A stretch of 64,000 nt of DNA, taken from NCBI GenBank assembly GCA_001898625.1, contig MKUP01000028.1, positions 1 through 64,000 on the forward strand, given 5' to 3'. Each line of letters opens with the position of its first letter. Positions within the stretch are counted from its first letter, which is position 1. Below, in pieces: positions 36,919 to 46,606 of this stretch. A program made the position numbers and the translations under genes. Under the pieces are notes generated by a model. The model ran no database searches. It saw only the letters and a list, made by a program, of their open reading frames with translations, and had not been told where the DNA came from. This DNA is from Burkholderiales bacterium 67-32 (lineage in GTDB: Bacteria > Pseudomonadota > Gammaproteobacteria > Burkholderiales > Burkholderiaceae_B).

Positions 36919-37929
36919 ATGAGTGAGATGAGTGCGATTCGCAGGCTGGTCTTGACGACCGGCGAACCGGCGGGGATCGGGCCTGAGTTGTCGGTCGCGG
37001 CCGCGGCTTGGTTCGCGGGGGAGCGCGGGGCGGGGCGGGTGCCGGCGGATGTGGAACTGGTGCTGGTGGGGGATCGCGATCTGCTGGTACAGCGAGGCGG
37101 GCGGGATGCCGCGGCGTTGGCGGGGGTGGGGGTGCATCATGTGCCGTTGCGCGTGCCGTCCGAGCCGGGCAGGCTGGAGGTGGCCAATGGGCGCTACGTG
37201 CTCGACACGCTGGATGCCGCCATCGCCATGGTGGCCGATGGCCGGGCGCTAGCCATCGTCACGGCGCCGGTCCACAAGGGCGTGATCAACGATGCCGGCG
37301 TGGCCTTCTCGGGGCATACCGAATATTTGCAGGAGCGGGCGGGCGTCGACAAGGTCGTGATGATGCTGGCCGGCGGCGGCCTGCGGGTGGCGCTGGCGAC
37401 CACGCACCTGCCGCTGCGGGCGGTGCCCGATGCGGTCACCGCGCAGACGCTGGACCAGGTGCTGCGCATCCTGGATGCCGACCTGCGCCGACGCTTCGGG
37501 CTGGCGCACCCGCGCATCGCCGTGTGCGGCCTGAATCCGCATGCGGGCGAGGGCGGGCACCTGGGGCGGGAAGAAATCGAAGTGATCGAGCCGGCCATCG
37601 CGCGGGCCCGTGCCGCCGGCATCGATGCGCGCGGGCCGCTGCCCGCCGACACGTTGTTCGTGCCCGCGCATGTCGCGCAGTTCGACGCGGCGCTGGCCAT
37701 GTTCCATGACCAGGGCCTGCCCGTGCTCAAGCACGCGAGTTTCGGACACGGCGTCAACATCACCCTGGGCCTGCCCTATGTGCGGACCTCGGTGGACCAC
37801 GGCACCGCGCTCGACCTGGCCGGAACGGGCAAGGCCGATCCCGGCAGTTTGCAGGAGGCCATCGTCACGGCCCTCCAGATGATAAGAACCGGCACCCAGG
37901 CGGATGCCGGCTCCGGAGTTTCCGCATGA
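36919..37929 (+). CDS. pdxA: 4-hydroxythreonine-4-phosphate dehydrogenase PdxA
   Basis: 336 residues if started at ATG 36919; ATG 36928 is an equal candidate. Motifs: [26 protein letters not shown] and SGHTEYL (metal His), [21 protein letters not shown]. It acts in the DXP-dependent pyridoxal phosphate pathway. The stop overlaps the ksgA start. Confidence 0.95.
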   Translation: MSEMSAIRRLVLTTGEPAGIGPELSVAAAAWFAGERGAGRVPADVELVLVGDRDLLVQRGGRDAAALAGVGVHHVPLRVPSEPGRLEVANGRYVLDTLDAAIAMVADGRALAIVTAPVHKGVINDAGVAFSGHTEYLQERAGVDKVVMMLAGGGLRVALATTHLPLRAVPDAVTAQTLDQVLRILDADLRRRFGLAHPRIAVCGLNPHAGEGGHLGREEIEVIEPAIARARAAGIDARGPLPADTLFVPAHVAQFDAALAMFHDQGLPVLKHASFGHGVNITLGLPYVRTSVDHGTALDLAGTGKADPGSLQEAIVTALQMIRTGTQADAGSGVSA

Positions 37930-38705
37930 AACATCAGGCGCGCAAGCGCTTCGGCCAGCACTTCCTGGTCGACGAAAGCATCACCGATTCCATCGTCCGC
38001 GCGGTGAATCCGCACCGGTCCGACAACGTGGTCGAGATCGGCCCCGGCCTGTCGGCGCTGACCCGGCCGCTGCTGGACAAGCTCGATTGCCTGAAAGTCG
38101 TCGAGATCGACCGCGACCTGGCGGCGCGCCTGCGGCGCCAGTATGCGCCCGAGCGCTTGCAGGTGACCGAGGCCGACGTGCTGACCGTGGATTTCGCGCC
38201 GTTCGGCGGGGAGCTGCGCGTGGTGGGCAACCTGCCCTACAACATTTCCAGCCCGCTGCTGTTCCACCTGATGGCCTACGCCGATCAGGTGCGCGACCAG
38301 CATTTCATGCTGCAGCGGGAAGTCATCGACCGCATGGTGGCCCGGCCGGGCGATTCCGACTACGGACGCCTGTCGGTCATGCTGCAATCGCGCTACGACA
38401 TGGAAAAGCTGTTCGACGTGCCGCCGGAGGCCTTCGATCCGCCGCCGCGTGTGGTCTCCGCCGTCGTGCGCATGATTCCGCTGCCGGCCGACCGTCCACG
38501 CGCGCGCAGCGAGGAAGCCCTGTCGGCCACCGTGGCCCGGGCGTTCGCCCAGCGCCGCAAGATGCTGCGGCGGGGCCTGGGCGACTGGGCGGCGTTGGTG
38601 CCCTGGCAGCAACTGGGGATACCGGAAACCGCGCGCGCCGAGGAGTTGTCGGTGGCGCAGTTCATCGCCATGGCCGACGCGCTGCACGAGGCCGGCGTGG
38701 TCTGA
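37926..38705 (+). CDS. ksgA: 16S rRNA dimethyladenosine transferase KsgA
   Basis: 259 residues. [17 protein letters not shown] motif [11 protein letters not shown], catalytic [11 protein letters not shown]. It dimethylates two adjacent adenosines at the 3' end of 16S rRNA during small-subunit maturation. Confidence 0.97.
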   Translation: MKHQARKRFGQHFLVDESITDSIVRAVNPHRSDNVVEIGPGLSALTRPLLDKLDCLKVVEIDRDLAARLRRQYAPERLQVTEADVLTVDFAPFGGELRVVGNLPYNISSPLLFHLMAYADQVRDQHFMLQREVIDRMVARPGDSDYGRLSVMLQSRYDMEKLFDVPPEAFDPPPRVVSAVVRMIPLPADRPRARSEEALSATVARAFAQRRKMLRRGLGDWAALVPWQQLGIPETARAEELSVAQFIAMADALHEAGVV

Positions 38706-38732
38706 CCGCGCGGGCCTCGCGCGATAGGCGCG

Positions 38733-39701
38733 TCATTCGGGCTGGATACCCGCCTTGGCGACGATGCCGCGGTAGGTGTCCACGCTGCCGGCCAGCAGCG
38801 ATGCGAATTTCTCCGGCGAGGGATGCGCCTCGACCTCGAAGCCCGCGGTCTCCAGGCGTTCCTGCAGGTCCGGCGAGGCCAGGGCCTGTTCGATGCCACT
38901 GCGCAGTTTCTCGACCACGGCGGGTGGCATGCCGGCGGGGCCGAGCAATCCCACCCAGGTATCGGGTACGGCGAAACCGGGCAGGCCGGCCTGGGCCAGC
39001 GTGGGTACGTCGGGCGCGGCCTTGGCCCGTTCGGCCTGCAACACGCCCAGCAGGCGCAGCTTGCCCGCCTTCACGTGCGGCAGGACGTTGGAAAGAACCA
39101 GGATGCCAACCGGCACCTGTCCGCCCACCACGTCGTTGAGCGCCGGTGCGCCGCCCTTGTAGGGCACGTGGATCATGTCTATGCCGGTCGAGGCCTTGAG
39201 CAGTTCGCCGCCCAGTTGCTGGGACGAACCGACGCCCGACGTCCCGTACGAGAGCTTGCCGGGCCGCGCCTTGGCGTAGGCCAGGAACTCCTTCAGGTCT
39301 TTCACGGGTAGTTTGGCGTTGACCACCATGGCCTGCGGCGCCGTGCCTATCATCGCTACCGGCGTGAAATCCTTGACCGGGTCGTAGGGCACGTTGCGCG
39401 AGAAGAACGGCAGCGTATTGTGCGGCGGTCCGAGTTGCATCAGCAGCGTGTAGCCGTCCGGGGCGGCCCGCGCCACCAGTTCGGAGCCGATCATGCTGTT
39501 GGCGCCGGCTCGGTTGTCGACGATGAAGGTCTGGCCCAGTGCCTCGCCCAGCTTCTGGGCCACGGACCGGGCGACCGTGTCCGCGGCGCCGCCCACTGCG
39601 AAAGGCACGACTACCCGGACCGGACGATCGGGATAAGTGCCGGCCAGTGCCGGCAAGGGCATCAGGCACAGGGCGGCCAGCGCCCGCCTCATGGGGTTCA
39701 T
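38733..39701 (-). CDS. Bug-family (TctC-like) periplasmic solute receptor
   Basis: 322 residues with an AAGGAGA ribosome site. Signal peptide ending near LPALAGTYP; motifs PDRPVRVVVPFAVGGAAD, VDNRAGANSMIGSELVARA, YGTSGVGSSQQLGGELLK and HVPYKGGAPALNDVVGG. It lies 55 bases downstream of the polysaccharide deacetylase on the same strand, so its ligand may relate to that enzyme's substrate. Confidence 0.93.
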   Translation of the reverse strand: MNPMRRALAALCLMPLPALAGTYPDRPVRVVVPFAVGGAADTVARSVAQKLGEALGQTFIVDNRAGANSMIGSELVARAAPDGYTLLMQLGPPHNTLPFFSRNVPYDPVKDFTPVAMIGTAPQAMVVNAKLPVKDLKEFLAYAKARPGKLSYGTSGVGSSQQLGGELLKASTGIDMIHVPYKGGAPALNDVVGGQVPVGILVLSNVLPHVKAGKLRLLGVLQAERAKAAPDVPTLAQAGLPGFAVPDTWVGLLGPAGMPPAVVEKLRSGIEQALASPDLQERLETAGFEVEAHPSPEKFASLLAGSVDTYRGIVAKAGIQPE

Positions 39702-39756
39702 GGTGTCTCCTTGGTGTTCGTGGTCGCGGCCGCGCGAGGGGGCGGCCGTCGCCGTG

Positions 39757-40617
39757 TCAGGCTTCTGAGGGGAAGCGCTCGGAATAGGGAATGAAGCCGA
39801 TGCGGTGTTCGTTGACCCAGCGGGCCAGTTCGTCGTGCCGGGGGAACCAGACGCCGGGATGGGAGGCGATGTAGCCCAGCACCTCGTCCAGCATCGCGCT
39901 GATCAGCGGCCGTCCGCCGAAGTGGCCGTGCACGGTGATGTTGATGAACGCGTTGGGTTCCTTGCGATACAGGAAATCGAAGGTGTCGCGGTAGCACTGG
40001 AAGAAATCGCGCGGGGCGGCGCGCAGCACCCGGTTGTCGGCGAAATCGCTGTGCGGGATGGCGACCATGCCGCCGTGCCGGGTCTGGATCTGGCAGGGCA
40101 GGTCCAGGTAGTTGTAGTCGCCGTGCCAGAGCATGCCTTCCTCGGCCAGCAGGTCCGCGGTCCGTTCGGTGGTCGCGATGGTGGAGCTCAGCCAGCCTTG
40201 GGGCCGCACGCCGGAGGTGCGCTGCAGGATGTCCAGGCTCTTGCGGATCAGGGCGCGTTCCTCCGGCTCGCTCAGGCCGGGCAGCACTTCATCCTGCGCG
40301 TAGTTGTGTCCGGCGAGTTCGAAGCCCTGGCCGACGATGGCATGGATGACCTCAGGGAACAGTTCGGCCACCCGCGCATTGACGCAGAACGTGGCGGGCA
40401 GGCCGCGATCGCGCGCCAGCCGCATCAGCCGGTAGGCGCCGGCCCGCGCGCCGTATTCCGACCAGGTGATGCCGGCCAGGTCCTTCGCGCCCGGCCTGGG
40501 GGGACTCGTCATGGGCGAGTAGGGCGGGGCCTTGCCCTCGGACCAGCTTTCGACCAGGAAGGTCAGCGCTACGACGATGCGCGCGCCGCCCGGCCACATG
40601 GATGTGGGAGTGGACAT
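39757..40617 (-). CDS. polysaccharide deacetylase-family (NodB/PuuE-like) hydrolase
   Basis: 286 residues from the ATG with CGGAGA upstream. The NodB-like barrel is seen in PATFCVNARVAELFPEVIHAIV, HNYAQDEVLPGL, and the late ITVHGHFGGRPL. The canonical metal TFDDG is not obvious; this branch includes allantoinase-like PuuE proteins, so an amide hydrolase acting on a small molecule is as likely as a polysaccharide enzyme. Divergent from a LysR regulator. Confidence 0.82.
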   Translation of the reverse strand: MSTPTSMWPGGARIVVALTFLVESWSEGKAPPYSPMTSPPRPGAKDLAGITWSEYGARAGAYRLMRLARDRGLPATFCVNARVAELFPEVIHAIVGQGFELAGHNYAQDEVLPGLSEPEERALIRKSLDILQRTSGVRPQGWLSSTIATTERTADLLAEEGMLWHGDYNYLDLPCQIQTRHGGMVAIPHSDFADNRVLRAAPRDFFQCYRDTFDFLYRKEPNAFINITVHGHFGGRPLISAMLDEVLGYIASHPGVWFPRHDELARWVNEHRIGFIPYSERFPSEA

Positions 40618-40693
40618 GAAGTCTCCGGTTGACGTTGCCCACGGTCTGGCCGTGGCGATGCCGTCCACTATCCTTGCTTCCCAGTCTTTTAAC

Positions 40694-40718
40694 AATTTTA
40701 ACTTTTTTAATTAAAATT
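40694..40718. promoter_or_regulatory. AT-rich inverted repeat, candidate LysR site
   Basis: AATTTTAA, nine-base spacer, TTAAAATT in the 130-base gap between the divergent deacetylase and LysR genes. Placement and symmetry fit an autoregulatory LysR operator controlling both promoters. Confidence 0.6.
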
Positions 40719-40747
40719 AAGTATTACTGGAAAGCGGCCTTTCTTCC

Positions 40748-41674
40748 ATGCCCGATGCGTTCAAGATCCCCCAGCTTCGTCAGTTCGTCATCGCCGCCAC
40801 GCGGCAGAGCCTGCGGGCCGCGGCCGAGGATACCCACCGCACCCAGGCCGCCGTTACGCTGGCCATGCAGAACCTCGAAGCCCAGATAGGCGGCAACCTG
40901 TTCGAGCACGGGCACCAGGCTCGCCTCACGCCGCTGGGCGAATCCGTGCTGCCGCTGTTGCGCGAGCTGGTGGCGCTGCACGACCGCGTGCAGAACGAGG
41001 TCGGCCTGCTGGCCGCGGGCGAACAGGGGTCGATCGCGCTGGCCGTCATGCCGTCGCTGGCGGAGGAATGGCTGCCGTTGCTGTTGCGGCGCTTCGCCGT
41101 GGACTATCCCGGCGTCAGCCTGAAGATCGCCGACGTGTCCTCGCCCCAGGTCGGCCCCATGGTGGCCAGCGGCGAGGCCCAGCTCGGTATCGCCGGCGTG
41201 GGCACGGATCTCGCGGGTCTGCACTGCATACCCGTGGCCCAGGACACGTTCGGCGTCGTCTGCCGCCACGACCATCCCATCGCGGGGCGCGGGCGGTCGG
41301 TACCCTGGCGGGTACTGGAAGGCGAATCCATCATCGAGAACACCACCTTCCACGCACTGCGCGAGCATCGCATGGCGGCGTTGTTGCAGCGGCCCCACCT
41401 GGTTATCAAGAACCGCACGTCGCTGATCGCCGCCGTGAAGGCGGGCCTGGGCATCACCGTGCTGCCGACGCTGGCGCGGCCGGCGGTGGAACATGATCTG
41501 GCGTTCGTGCCGTTGACGGCTCCGCGCATCGAGCGCCGTGTCGGCGTGCTGCACGGCGCGGGCCGGTCATTGTCGCCGGCGGCGGCGCACATGCTGGCGC
41601 TGATGCTCGATTCGCTGCGGGCGTTCGCGCACGGCAAGGGCGCGCGGCCGATCGATCAGCCGAAGAACCAGTAG
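40748..41674 (+). CDS. LysR-family transcriptional regulator
   Basis: 308 residues. N-terminal winged HTH (LRQFVIAATRQSLRAAAEDT, QAAVTLAMQNLEAQIGG, RLTPLGESVLPL) and an effector-binding domain (EQGSIALAVMPSLAEEWLP, AAVKAGLGITVLPTLARP). Divergent from the deacetylase and Bug genes, which it probably regulates. The 3' end overlaps the convergent SpmAB-like gene by 19 bases. Confidence 0.92.
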   Translation: MPDAFKIPQLRQFVIAATRQSLRAAAEDTHRTQAAVTLAMQNLEAQIGGNLFEHGHQARLTPLGESVLPLLRELVALHDRVQNEVGLLAAGEQGSIALAVMPSLAEEWLPLLLRRFAVDYPGVSLKIADVSSPQVGPMVASGEAQLGIAGVGTDLAGLHCIPVAQDTFGVVCRHDHPIAGRGRSVPWRVLEGESIIENTTFHALREHRMAALLQRPHLVIKNRTSLIAAVKAGLGITVLPTLARPAVEHDLAFVPLTAPRIERRVGVLHGAGRSLSPAAAHMLALMLDSLRAFAHGKGARPIDQPKNQ

Positions 41675-42885
41675 CACACGCCTATGGCGGCCAGCACGCC
41701 GGCCAGGTCGGCCAAGAGCGCGCAGCCCACCGCGTGCCGCGTGCGCTGGATGCCGACCGCGCCGAAGTACACGGCCACGACGTAGAAGGTGGTTTCCGTA
41801 CTGCCCTGTATGGTGGCCGACAGCAGCGCGGGGAAACTGTCCACGCCGTGGTTCTGCATGGTCTCTATCATCAGCGCGCGCGCCGCGCTGCCCGAGAAGG
41901 GCTTGACCAGCGCGGTCGGCAGGGCGTCCACGAAACGGGTGTCGAAACCCAGCCACTGGATCGCCAGGCGCAGGCCGTCCAGCACGAAGTCGAGCGCGCC
42001 CGAGGCCCGCAGCACGCCGATCGCGCACAGCATGGCGACCAGATAGGGCAGCAGCCCCTTGGCCACGTCGAAGCCGTCCTTGGCGCCTTCGATGAAGCTT
42101 TCGTAGACGGGGACCTTGCGGATCGCGGCCACGACCAGGAAGAACAGGATCAGCGCGAACAGCGTCAGGTTGCCCAGCAGCGAGGACAGCGCGCCCAGCG
42201 CCGCCACCGACAGCGTGGACAGGAAGGCCATGAAGCCGCCCAGCAGCAGCGCGGTGCCGCCGACCCAGGCCAGCACCACGGGATCCCAGACCCGCAGGCG
42301 CTGCACCGCCGCCACGCACAGGAAGCCGGCCAGCGTCGAGGCGCTGGTGGCCAGCAGGATGGGCAGGAAGACCAGGGTGGGGTCGGCCGCGCCCTGTTGC
42401 GCGCGGTACATGAAAATGGTGACTGGCAGCAGCGTCAGCGACGAGGCGTTGAGCACCAGGAACAGGATCTGCGCGTTGCTGGCCGTGGTGGTGCTGGGAT
42501 TGAGCGTTTGCAGCGATTTCATCGCCCGCAGGCCGATGGGCGTGGCGGCGTTGTCCAGGCCCAGCACGTTGGCGGCGAAATTCAGCGTGATCAGGCCGAT
42601 GGCGGGATGGCCGCGCGGCACCTCGGGCATGAGCCGCGCGAACAGCGGCCCCAGGATCCGCGCCAGCGCATCGACCAGTCCGGCCTGCTCGGCGATCTTC
42701 AGGAAGCCCAGCCACAGCGCGATGGTGCCGAACAGCAGCACCATGACTTCCACCGACAGCTTGGCCATCGAGAACAGCGAGGCGACCATGGCCTGGAAGA
42801 CCGATGGGTCGTGGGCGATGCCCCAGCGCGCCAGGGCGGCGGCCGCCGCGGCGATGAAAAATCCCAGCCAGAGTTTATTCAGCAT
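41656..42885 (-). CDS. fused SpmA-SpmB-like nucleoside-recognition membrane protein
   Basis: 409 residues from ATG 42885. About ten hydrophobic segments in two Gate-domain halves: the first with NFAANVLGLDNAATPIGLRAM and NPSTTTASNAQILFLVLNAS (SpmA-like), the second with PVYESFIEGAKDGFDVAKGLLPYLVAML and LVKPFSGSAARAL (SpmB-like). In Bacillus SpmA and SpmB are separate spore-core dehydration proteins; the fusion is common in non-sporing proteobacteria, where transport of an unknown small molecule is likely. Confidence 0.85.
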   Translation of the reverse strand: MLNKLWLGFFIAAAAAALARWGIAHDPSVFQAMVASLFSMAKLSVEVMVLLFGTIALWLGFLKIAEQAGLVDALARILGPLFARLMPEVPRGHPAIGLITLNFAANVLGLDNAATPIGLRAMKSLQTLNPSTTTASNAQILFLVLNASSLTLLPVTIFMYRAQQGAADPTLVFLPILLATSASTLAGFLCVAAVQRLRVWDPVVLAWVGGTALLLGGFMAFLSTLSVAALGALSSLLGNLTLFALILFFLVVAAIRKVPVYESFIEGAKDGFDVAKGLLPYLVAMLCAIGVLRASGALDFVLDGLRLAIQWLGFDTRFVDALPTALVKPFSGSAARALMIETMQNHGVDSFPALLSATIQGSTETTFYVVAVYFGAVGIQRTRHAVGCALLADLAGVLAAIGVCYWFFG

Positions 42886-42959
42886 GCGCGACAGGAGTGG
42901 GGGAAGGCGCCGGCCCGGCGAGCGCGGCAGTCCGCTGATTGTAGCGATTCGCCTGGCGG

Positions 42960-43901
42960 TCAGCGTCGTCGGGCGTAGGCCGCCGGCGTCATGCCGTTCC
43001 AGCGCTGGAAGGCGCGCGCGAAGGCCTTGTCCGATTCGTAGCCGACGGCGGCGGCGACCGCGTCCAGGGTCAGAGCGGGATCCTTGAGCTTCTCGGCGGC
43101 CACCGCCATGCGGTACGAGGTCAGGTACTGCATGGGCGTCATGCCGACCAGTTGCCGGAAGCGCTCGCTGAACACGGTGCGCGAAAGATAGCAGGCCGAC
43201 GCCAGCAAGGCGACGGTCCAGGGGCGCTCGGGATGGTCGTGGATGGCCAGCATGGCGCGGGCGATGCCCTGGTCCGCCATGCCGCGCAGCATGCCGGCGC
43301 GGCGTTCGGCCGACGCGCGCAGATGTTCCCCCAGGATGTGCACCAGCAGCAGGTCGGCCATGCGCGCGGTGGCAAGTTGCCAGCCCGGCGGCTGCAGCAG
43401 CGATTGGTCGACCAGCGAGGCCATCGTCTGCGCCAGCGCCGCGGTCACCGGCGTCTCGCGCTGGCGGATCACGATCAACCGGGGCAGGGTGTCGACCAGC
43501 GTGCCAGGCCCGCTGTCCGGCATCCACAGGTGGAGCGAGAACATGCCGGTGACCGGCCCGTCGCCGCCGTGCGAGAACACGATGGGCCGCTCGCCGTGGG
43601 CGCCGACCTGGTGCGCCGCGATCAGCGGCTGGAACGGACGCGCGGGCAGCCCCGGCGCTGACGAGATGGTGTGGGCGTCGCCATGGGGCAGCATCAGGAT
43701 GTCGCCGGCTTCGATCCGCTGCGGCGCGTCCTGGCCGATGGCGATCCAGTAGGAGGTGTCGGTCGCCATCCTGATCAGCGCGCCCTCCACGCCGTCCGAT
43801 CGCAGGGCCCAGGGCGCGGACAGCGCGAAGCGGGCCGTCACCGCGCGATCGGATCGCCAGTGGGCCAGCAGACGGCTGAGGAGGTCACCGGAGGCGTGCA
43901 T
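42960..43901 (-). CDS. AraC-family regulator with N-terminal cupin
   Basis: 313 residues. N-terminal cupin (about 1-170, GDILMLPHGDAHTI) and C-terminal double HTH (VALLASACYLSRTVFSERFRQL, MTPMQYLTSYRMA, VAAAVGYESDKAFARAFQRW, MTPAAYARRR). Divergent from the FAD monooxygenase with 128 bases between, so it is the likely regulator. Confidence 0.92.
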   Translation of the reverse strand: MHASGDLLSRLLAHWRSDRAVTARFALSAPWALRSDGVEGALIRMATDTSYWIAIGQDAPQRIEAGDILMLPHGDAHTISSAPGLPARPFQPLIAAHQVGAHGERPIVFSHGGDGPVTGMFSLHLWMPDSGPGTLVDTLPRLIVIRQRETPVTAALAQTMASLVDQSLLQPPGWQLATARMADLLLVHILGEHLRASAERRAGMLRGMADQGIARAMLAIHDHPERPWTVALLASACYLSRTVFSERFRQLVGMTPMQYLTSYRMAVAAEKLKDPALTLDAVAAAVGYESDKAFARAFQRWNGMTPAAYARRR

Positions 43902-44029
43902 GCGGGATCGGAGGTCTGGGCGGAGCCGCGTGGCGGATTTCCGGACGCCTGGTGCCCGGATCCGGCGTCCCGAGGGTTGAGGAGGATGCCGGCGGCATCG
44001 ACACTTACGGCATCGACACGGAGATTATC

Positions 44030-45199
44030 ATGCCTCGAATCGACCACGCCCTGATCGTCGGCGCCGGCATCGCCGGCTGTTCGGCCGCGATCGCGCTCGC
44101 GCAGCAGGGCATGCGCGTGACCCTGGTGGAAAAGCAGCGGGCCTGGCAGTTCCAGAGCTCGGGCCTGTTCATCTACAGCAACGGCCTGCGCGCGCTGCGT
44201 GAGATCGGCGTGCTTGCACAGATCCTCCAGGCGGGATTCGCCGTGCCGGGCGGGCGCAACCGCTACTTCGGCCCGGATGGCTCGTTCATCGTCGAGACCG
44301 TCTATCCGTCGCTGGACGGGCTGCCCGCCATCCTGGGGATCAAGCGCGCTGAGCTCCATCGCATCCTGGCGGCTCGCATCGAGGAACTGGGCGTCGTGCT
44401 CAAGCTCGGCACCACGGTGGCAAGCCTGCCGTCCGGCCAGGACGACGGACCGATGCGCGTGGCCCTGTCGGACGGCACGCACGTCGTTTGCGATCTCGTC
44501 ATCGGCGCCGACGGCATCCGCTCCCAGGTACGGGCCGACGCGTTTCCGGAACTGGTGCCGGGCTATTCGGGCTTCGGCGTCTGGCGCAGCGTGCACGACC
44601 GCCCGCGGGACCTCGACGCCAAGATCATGATGATGGGCACGGGCAAGCGCCTGGGCATCATGCCCATCAGCGACGAGAAGCTTTACCTGTTCGGCGTGAT
44701 GCTCGAACCCCAGGACTCCTGGTACGAGCGCGCCGAGTGGCCGGCGCTGATGCGCGAGCGCTTCGCCGAGTTCAGGGGCCCGGCTGCGCCCTTCCTGGAT
44801 CAACTGGGCGAAGGCGCCGAAGTGCTCTACACCGGCGTGGAGGAGGTGATCGCCCCCTTGCCCTGGCACCGCGGGCGGGTCCTGCTGATCGGCGACGCCG
44901 CCCACGCGTCGACGCCATTCATGGGGCAGGGCGGCGCGATGGCGCTCGAGGATGCGGTCGTGCTGGCCGAGGCGCTGGGGTCGGAAGCGACGCTCGACCA
45001 GGCTTTGCTGGCATTCGGCCGGCGCCGCCATCCCATGTGCAGGCTGGTGCAGGACGTCTCGCGGCAGGTGGGGCAGGCCGGCGCGCTGGAGGACGCCGAG
45101 GGATGCGCGCGCCGCGACGAGGCGTTGCGGCGGGAAGGGCAGGCGAAGGTGGATGGCTTCTTCGCCGAACTGGAGCGACTGCGCGCGGCGGGCCGGTAG
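44030..45199 (+). CDS. FAD-dependent aromatic monooxygenase
   Basis: 389 residues from ATG 44030. FAD motifs IVGAGIAGCSAAIALAQQG, GADGIRSQVRAD and LLIGDAAHASTPFMGQGGAMALEDA place it among class A flavin hydroxylases of the salicylate/3-hydroxybenzoate type. If it makes gentisate it could feed the nearby degradation operon, but no sequence feature proves this substrate. Confidence 0.88.
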   Translation: MPRIDHALIVGAGIAGCSAAIALAQQGMRVTLVEKQRAWQFQSSGLFIYSNGLRALREIGVLAQILQAGFAVPGGRNRYFGPDGSFIVETVYPSLDGLPAILGIKRAELHRILAARIEELGVVLKLGTTVASLPSGQDDGPMRVALSDGTHVVCDLVIGADGIRSQVRADAFPELVPGYSGFGVWRSVHDRPRDLDAKIMMMGTGKRLGIMPISDEKLYLFGVMLEPQDSWYERAEWPALMRERFAEFRGPAAPFLDQLGEGAEVLYTGVEEVIAPLPWHRGRVLLIGDAAHASTPFMGQGGAMALEDAVVLAEALGSEATLDQALLAFGRRRHPMCRLVQDVSRQVGQAGALEDAEGCARRDEALRREGQAKVDGFFAELERLRAAGR

Positions 45200-45218
45200 C
45201 GGCCGCCGCGATAGAGCG

Positions 45219-45614
45219 TCAGTCCTTGTGGGTGTTGGCCTGGATGAACTCGATCTTGTAGCCGTCCGGGTCCTCGACGAAGGCGATGACCGTGGTGCCG
45301 TGCTTCATGGGGCCGGCCTCGCGCGTGACCTTGCCGCCCAGTTCGCGCACGCGGTCACAGGCGGCATAGGCGTCGTCCACCGCCACCGCGATGTGGCCGT
45401 AGCCGGTGCCGAGGTCGTACTTCTCCACGCCCCAGTTGTGCGTGAGTTCGAGCACGGTGCCGTCTTTTTCGTCTTCATAGCCGACGAAGGCCAGTGTGAA
45501 CTTGCCGTCGGGGTAGTCCTTGCTGCGCAGCAGGCGCATACCCAGGACCTTGGTGTAGAAGTCGATCGAGCGCTGCATGTCGCCGACGCGGAGCATGGTG
45601 TGGAGTAGTCGCAT
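45219..45614 (-). CDS. gloA: lactoylglutathione lyase (glyoxalase I)
   Basis: 131 residues: [49 protein letters not shown] and [11 protein letters not shown] contain the His/Glu metal ligands of the vicinal oxygen chelate fold. It detoxifies the methylglyoxal-glutathione adduct. Confidence 0.96.
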   Translation of the reverse strand: MRLLHTMLRVGDMQRSIDFYTKVLGMRLLRSKDYPDGKFTLAFVGYEDEKDGTVLELTHNWGVEKYDLGTGYGHIAVAVDDAYAACDRVRELGGKVTREAGPMKHGTTVIAFVEDPDGYKIEFIQANTHKD

Positions 45615-45668
45615 GGGTTACCTCGCTAATCGTGGGAAGGGGAACTCGGCCCCCTAGTGTAAACAGGC

Positions 45669-46601
45669 CTAGTCGAACCGCGGCAGGCTGCCCGGATCGT
45701 GGCGCCGCAAGGTATCGCGGGCGTCTTCGAAGCCGGGCATCAACTGGCCGACCTCGGCCCAGAAGCCCGGGCCGTGGTTCATCTCGCGCAGGTGCGCCAG
45801 CTCGTGCGCGATGACGTAGTCGATGATGCCGACCGGAAAATGGATCAGGCGCCAGTTCAGCAGGATGTTGCCCTCGCTGGTGCACGATCCCCAGCGCGTG
45901 GCGGCCGACGACAGCCGCCAGCGGTTGATGGTCAGGCCGGTGCGGGCCAGGAAGTCCAGCAGGCGGACGTCGAACAGGACGCGGGCGCGGCCCTGCAGCC
46001 AGGCCTGGACGGTGTCGCGGATGCGGGCCGCCGTCGCGTCGGATGGCAGGCCCAGCCAGAGCACGTCGCCGTCGGCGGGCGCGTCGAGGTCGGCCGTGGC
46101 CAGCGCCGTGTCGCGTTGCGCGTCCAGGCGCATGACGATGCGGCGGCCCAGATAGGGCAGGTCGCCGCCGTCTTCCCAGCGGGTCTGGTTCAGCGCCAGG
46201 CGTTCCCGGCGCAACTGCCATTCGTGCAGCTTGGACAGGATCCAGCGCGCCTTCTCGCGGACCGCGCCGTCGATCTCGGCCAGGCCGACCCAGCGCGGCG
46301 CGGTCACGCGCAGGCCGTCGTCGCCGATCAGGAAGCCGATGGTGCGGCGGCGCGAGCGTTGCAGGACGAAGCGTATCCGCTGTCCCTCGGCCACCACCTC
46401 GTGCCAGCGCGCGCCAGGCGGCAGTTGCAAGGCGGGGGCCGTAGGCGGCGCGGCGGGCGCGCGGACGGCGGGCGGCGGTGGCGCCGGAACGGCCACGGCC
46501 TGGGGCGGCTCGGCGAACAAATCGAGCTGCGCGGAATGGGGACCGGTCTCCCGCCGCGGAGCCGGGGGCGTGCCGGTGTCGGAAGCGGGGCGTGTGGCCA
46601 T
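45669..46601 (-). CDS. YgjP-like (M48-type, UTP-pyrophosphatase-fold) metal-dependent hydrolase
   Basis: 310 residues from ATG 46601. A proline-rich N-terminal tail (about 1-65) precedes the YgjP/WLM-like domain with the zinc motif VIAHELAHLREMNHGPGFW, and SSAATRWGSCTSEGNILLNWRL. Function in the cell is not established; the fold is that of minigluzincins. The start lies six bases after the plsC stop. Confidence 0.88.
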   Translation of the reverse strand: MATRPASDTGTPPAPRRETGPHSAQLDLFAEPPQAVAVPAPPPPAVRAPAAPPTAPALQLPPGARWHEVVAEGQRIRFVLQRSRRRTIGFLIGDDGLRVTAPRWVGLAEIDGAVREKARWILSKLHEWQLRRERLALNQTRWEDGGDLPYLGRRIVMRLDAQRDTALATADLDAPADGDVLWLGLPSDATAARIRDTVQAWLQGRARVLFDVRLLDFLARTGLTINRWRLSSAATRWGSCTSEGNILLNWRLIHFPVGIIDYVIAHELAHLREMNHGPGFWAEVGQLMPGFEDARDTLRRHDPGSLPRFD

Positions 46602-46606
46602 GGAGG

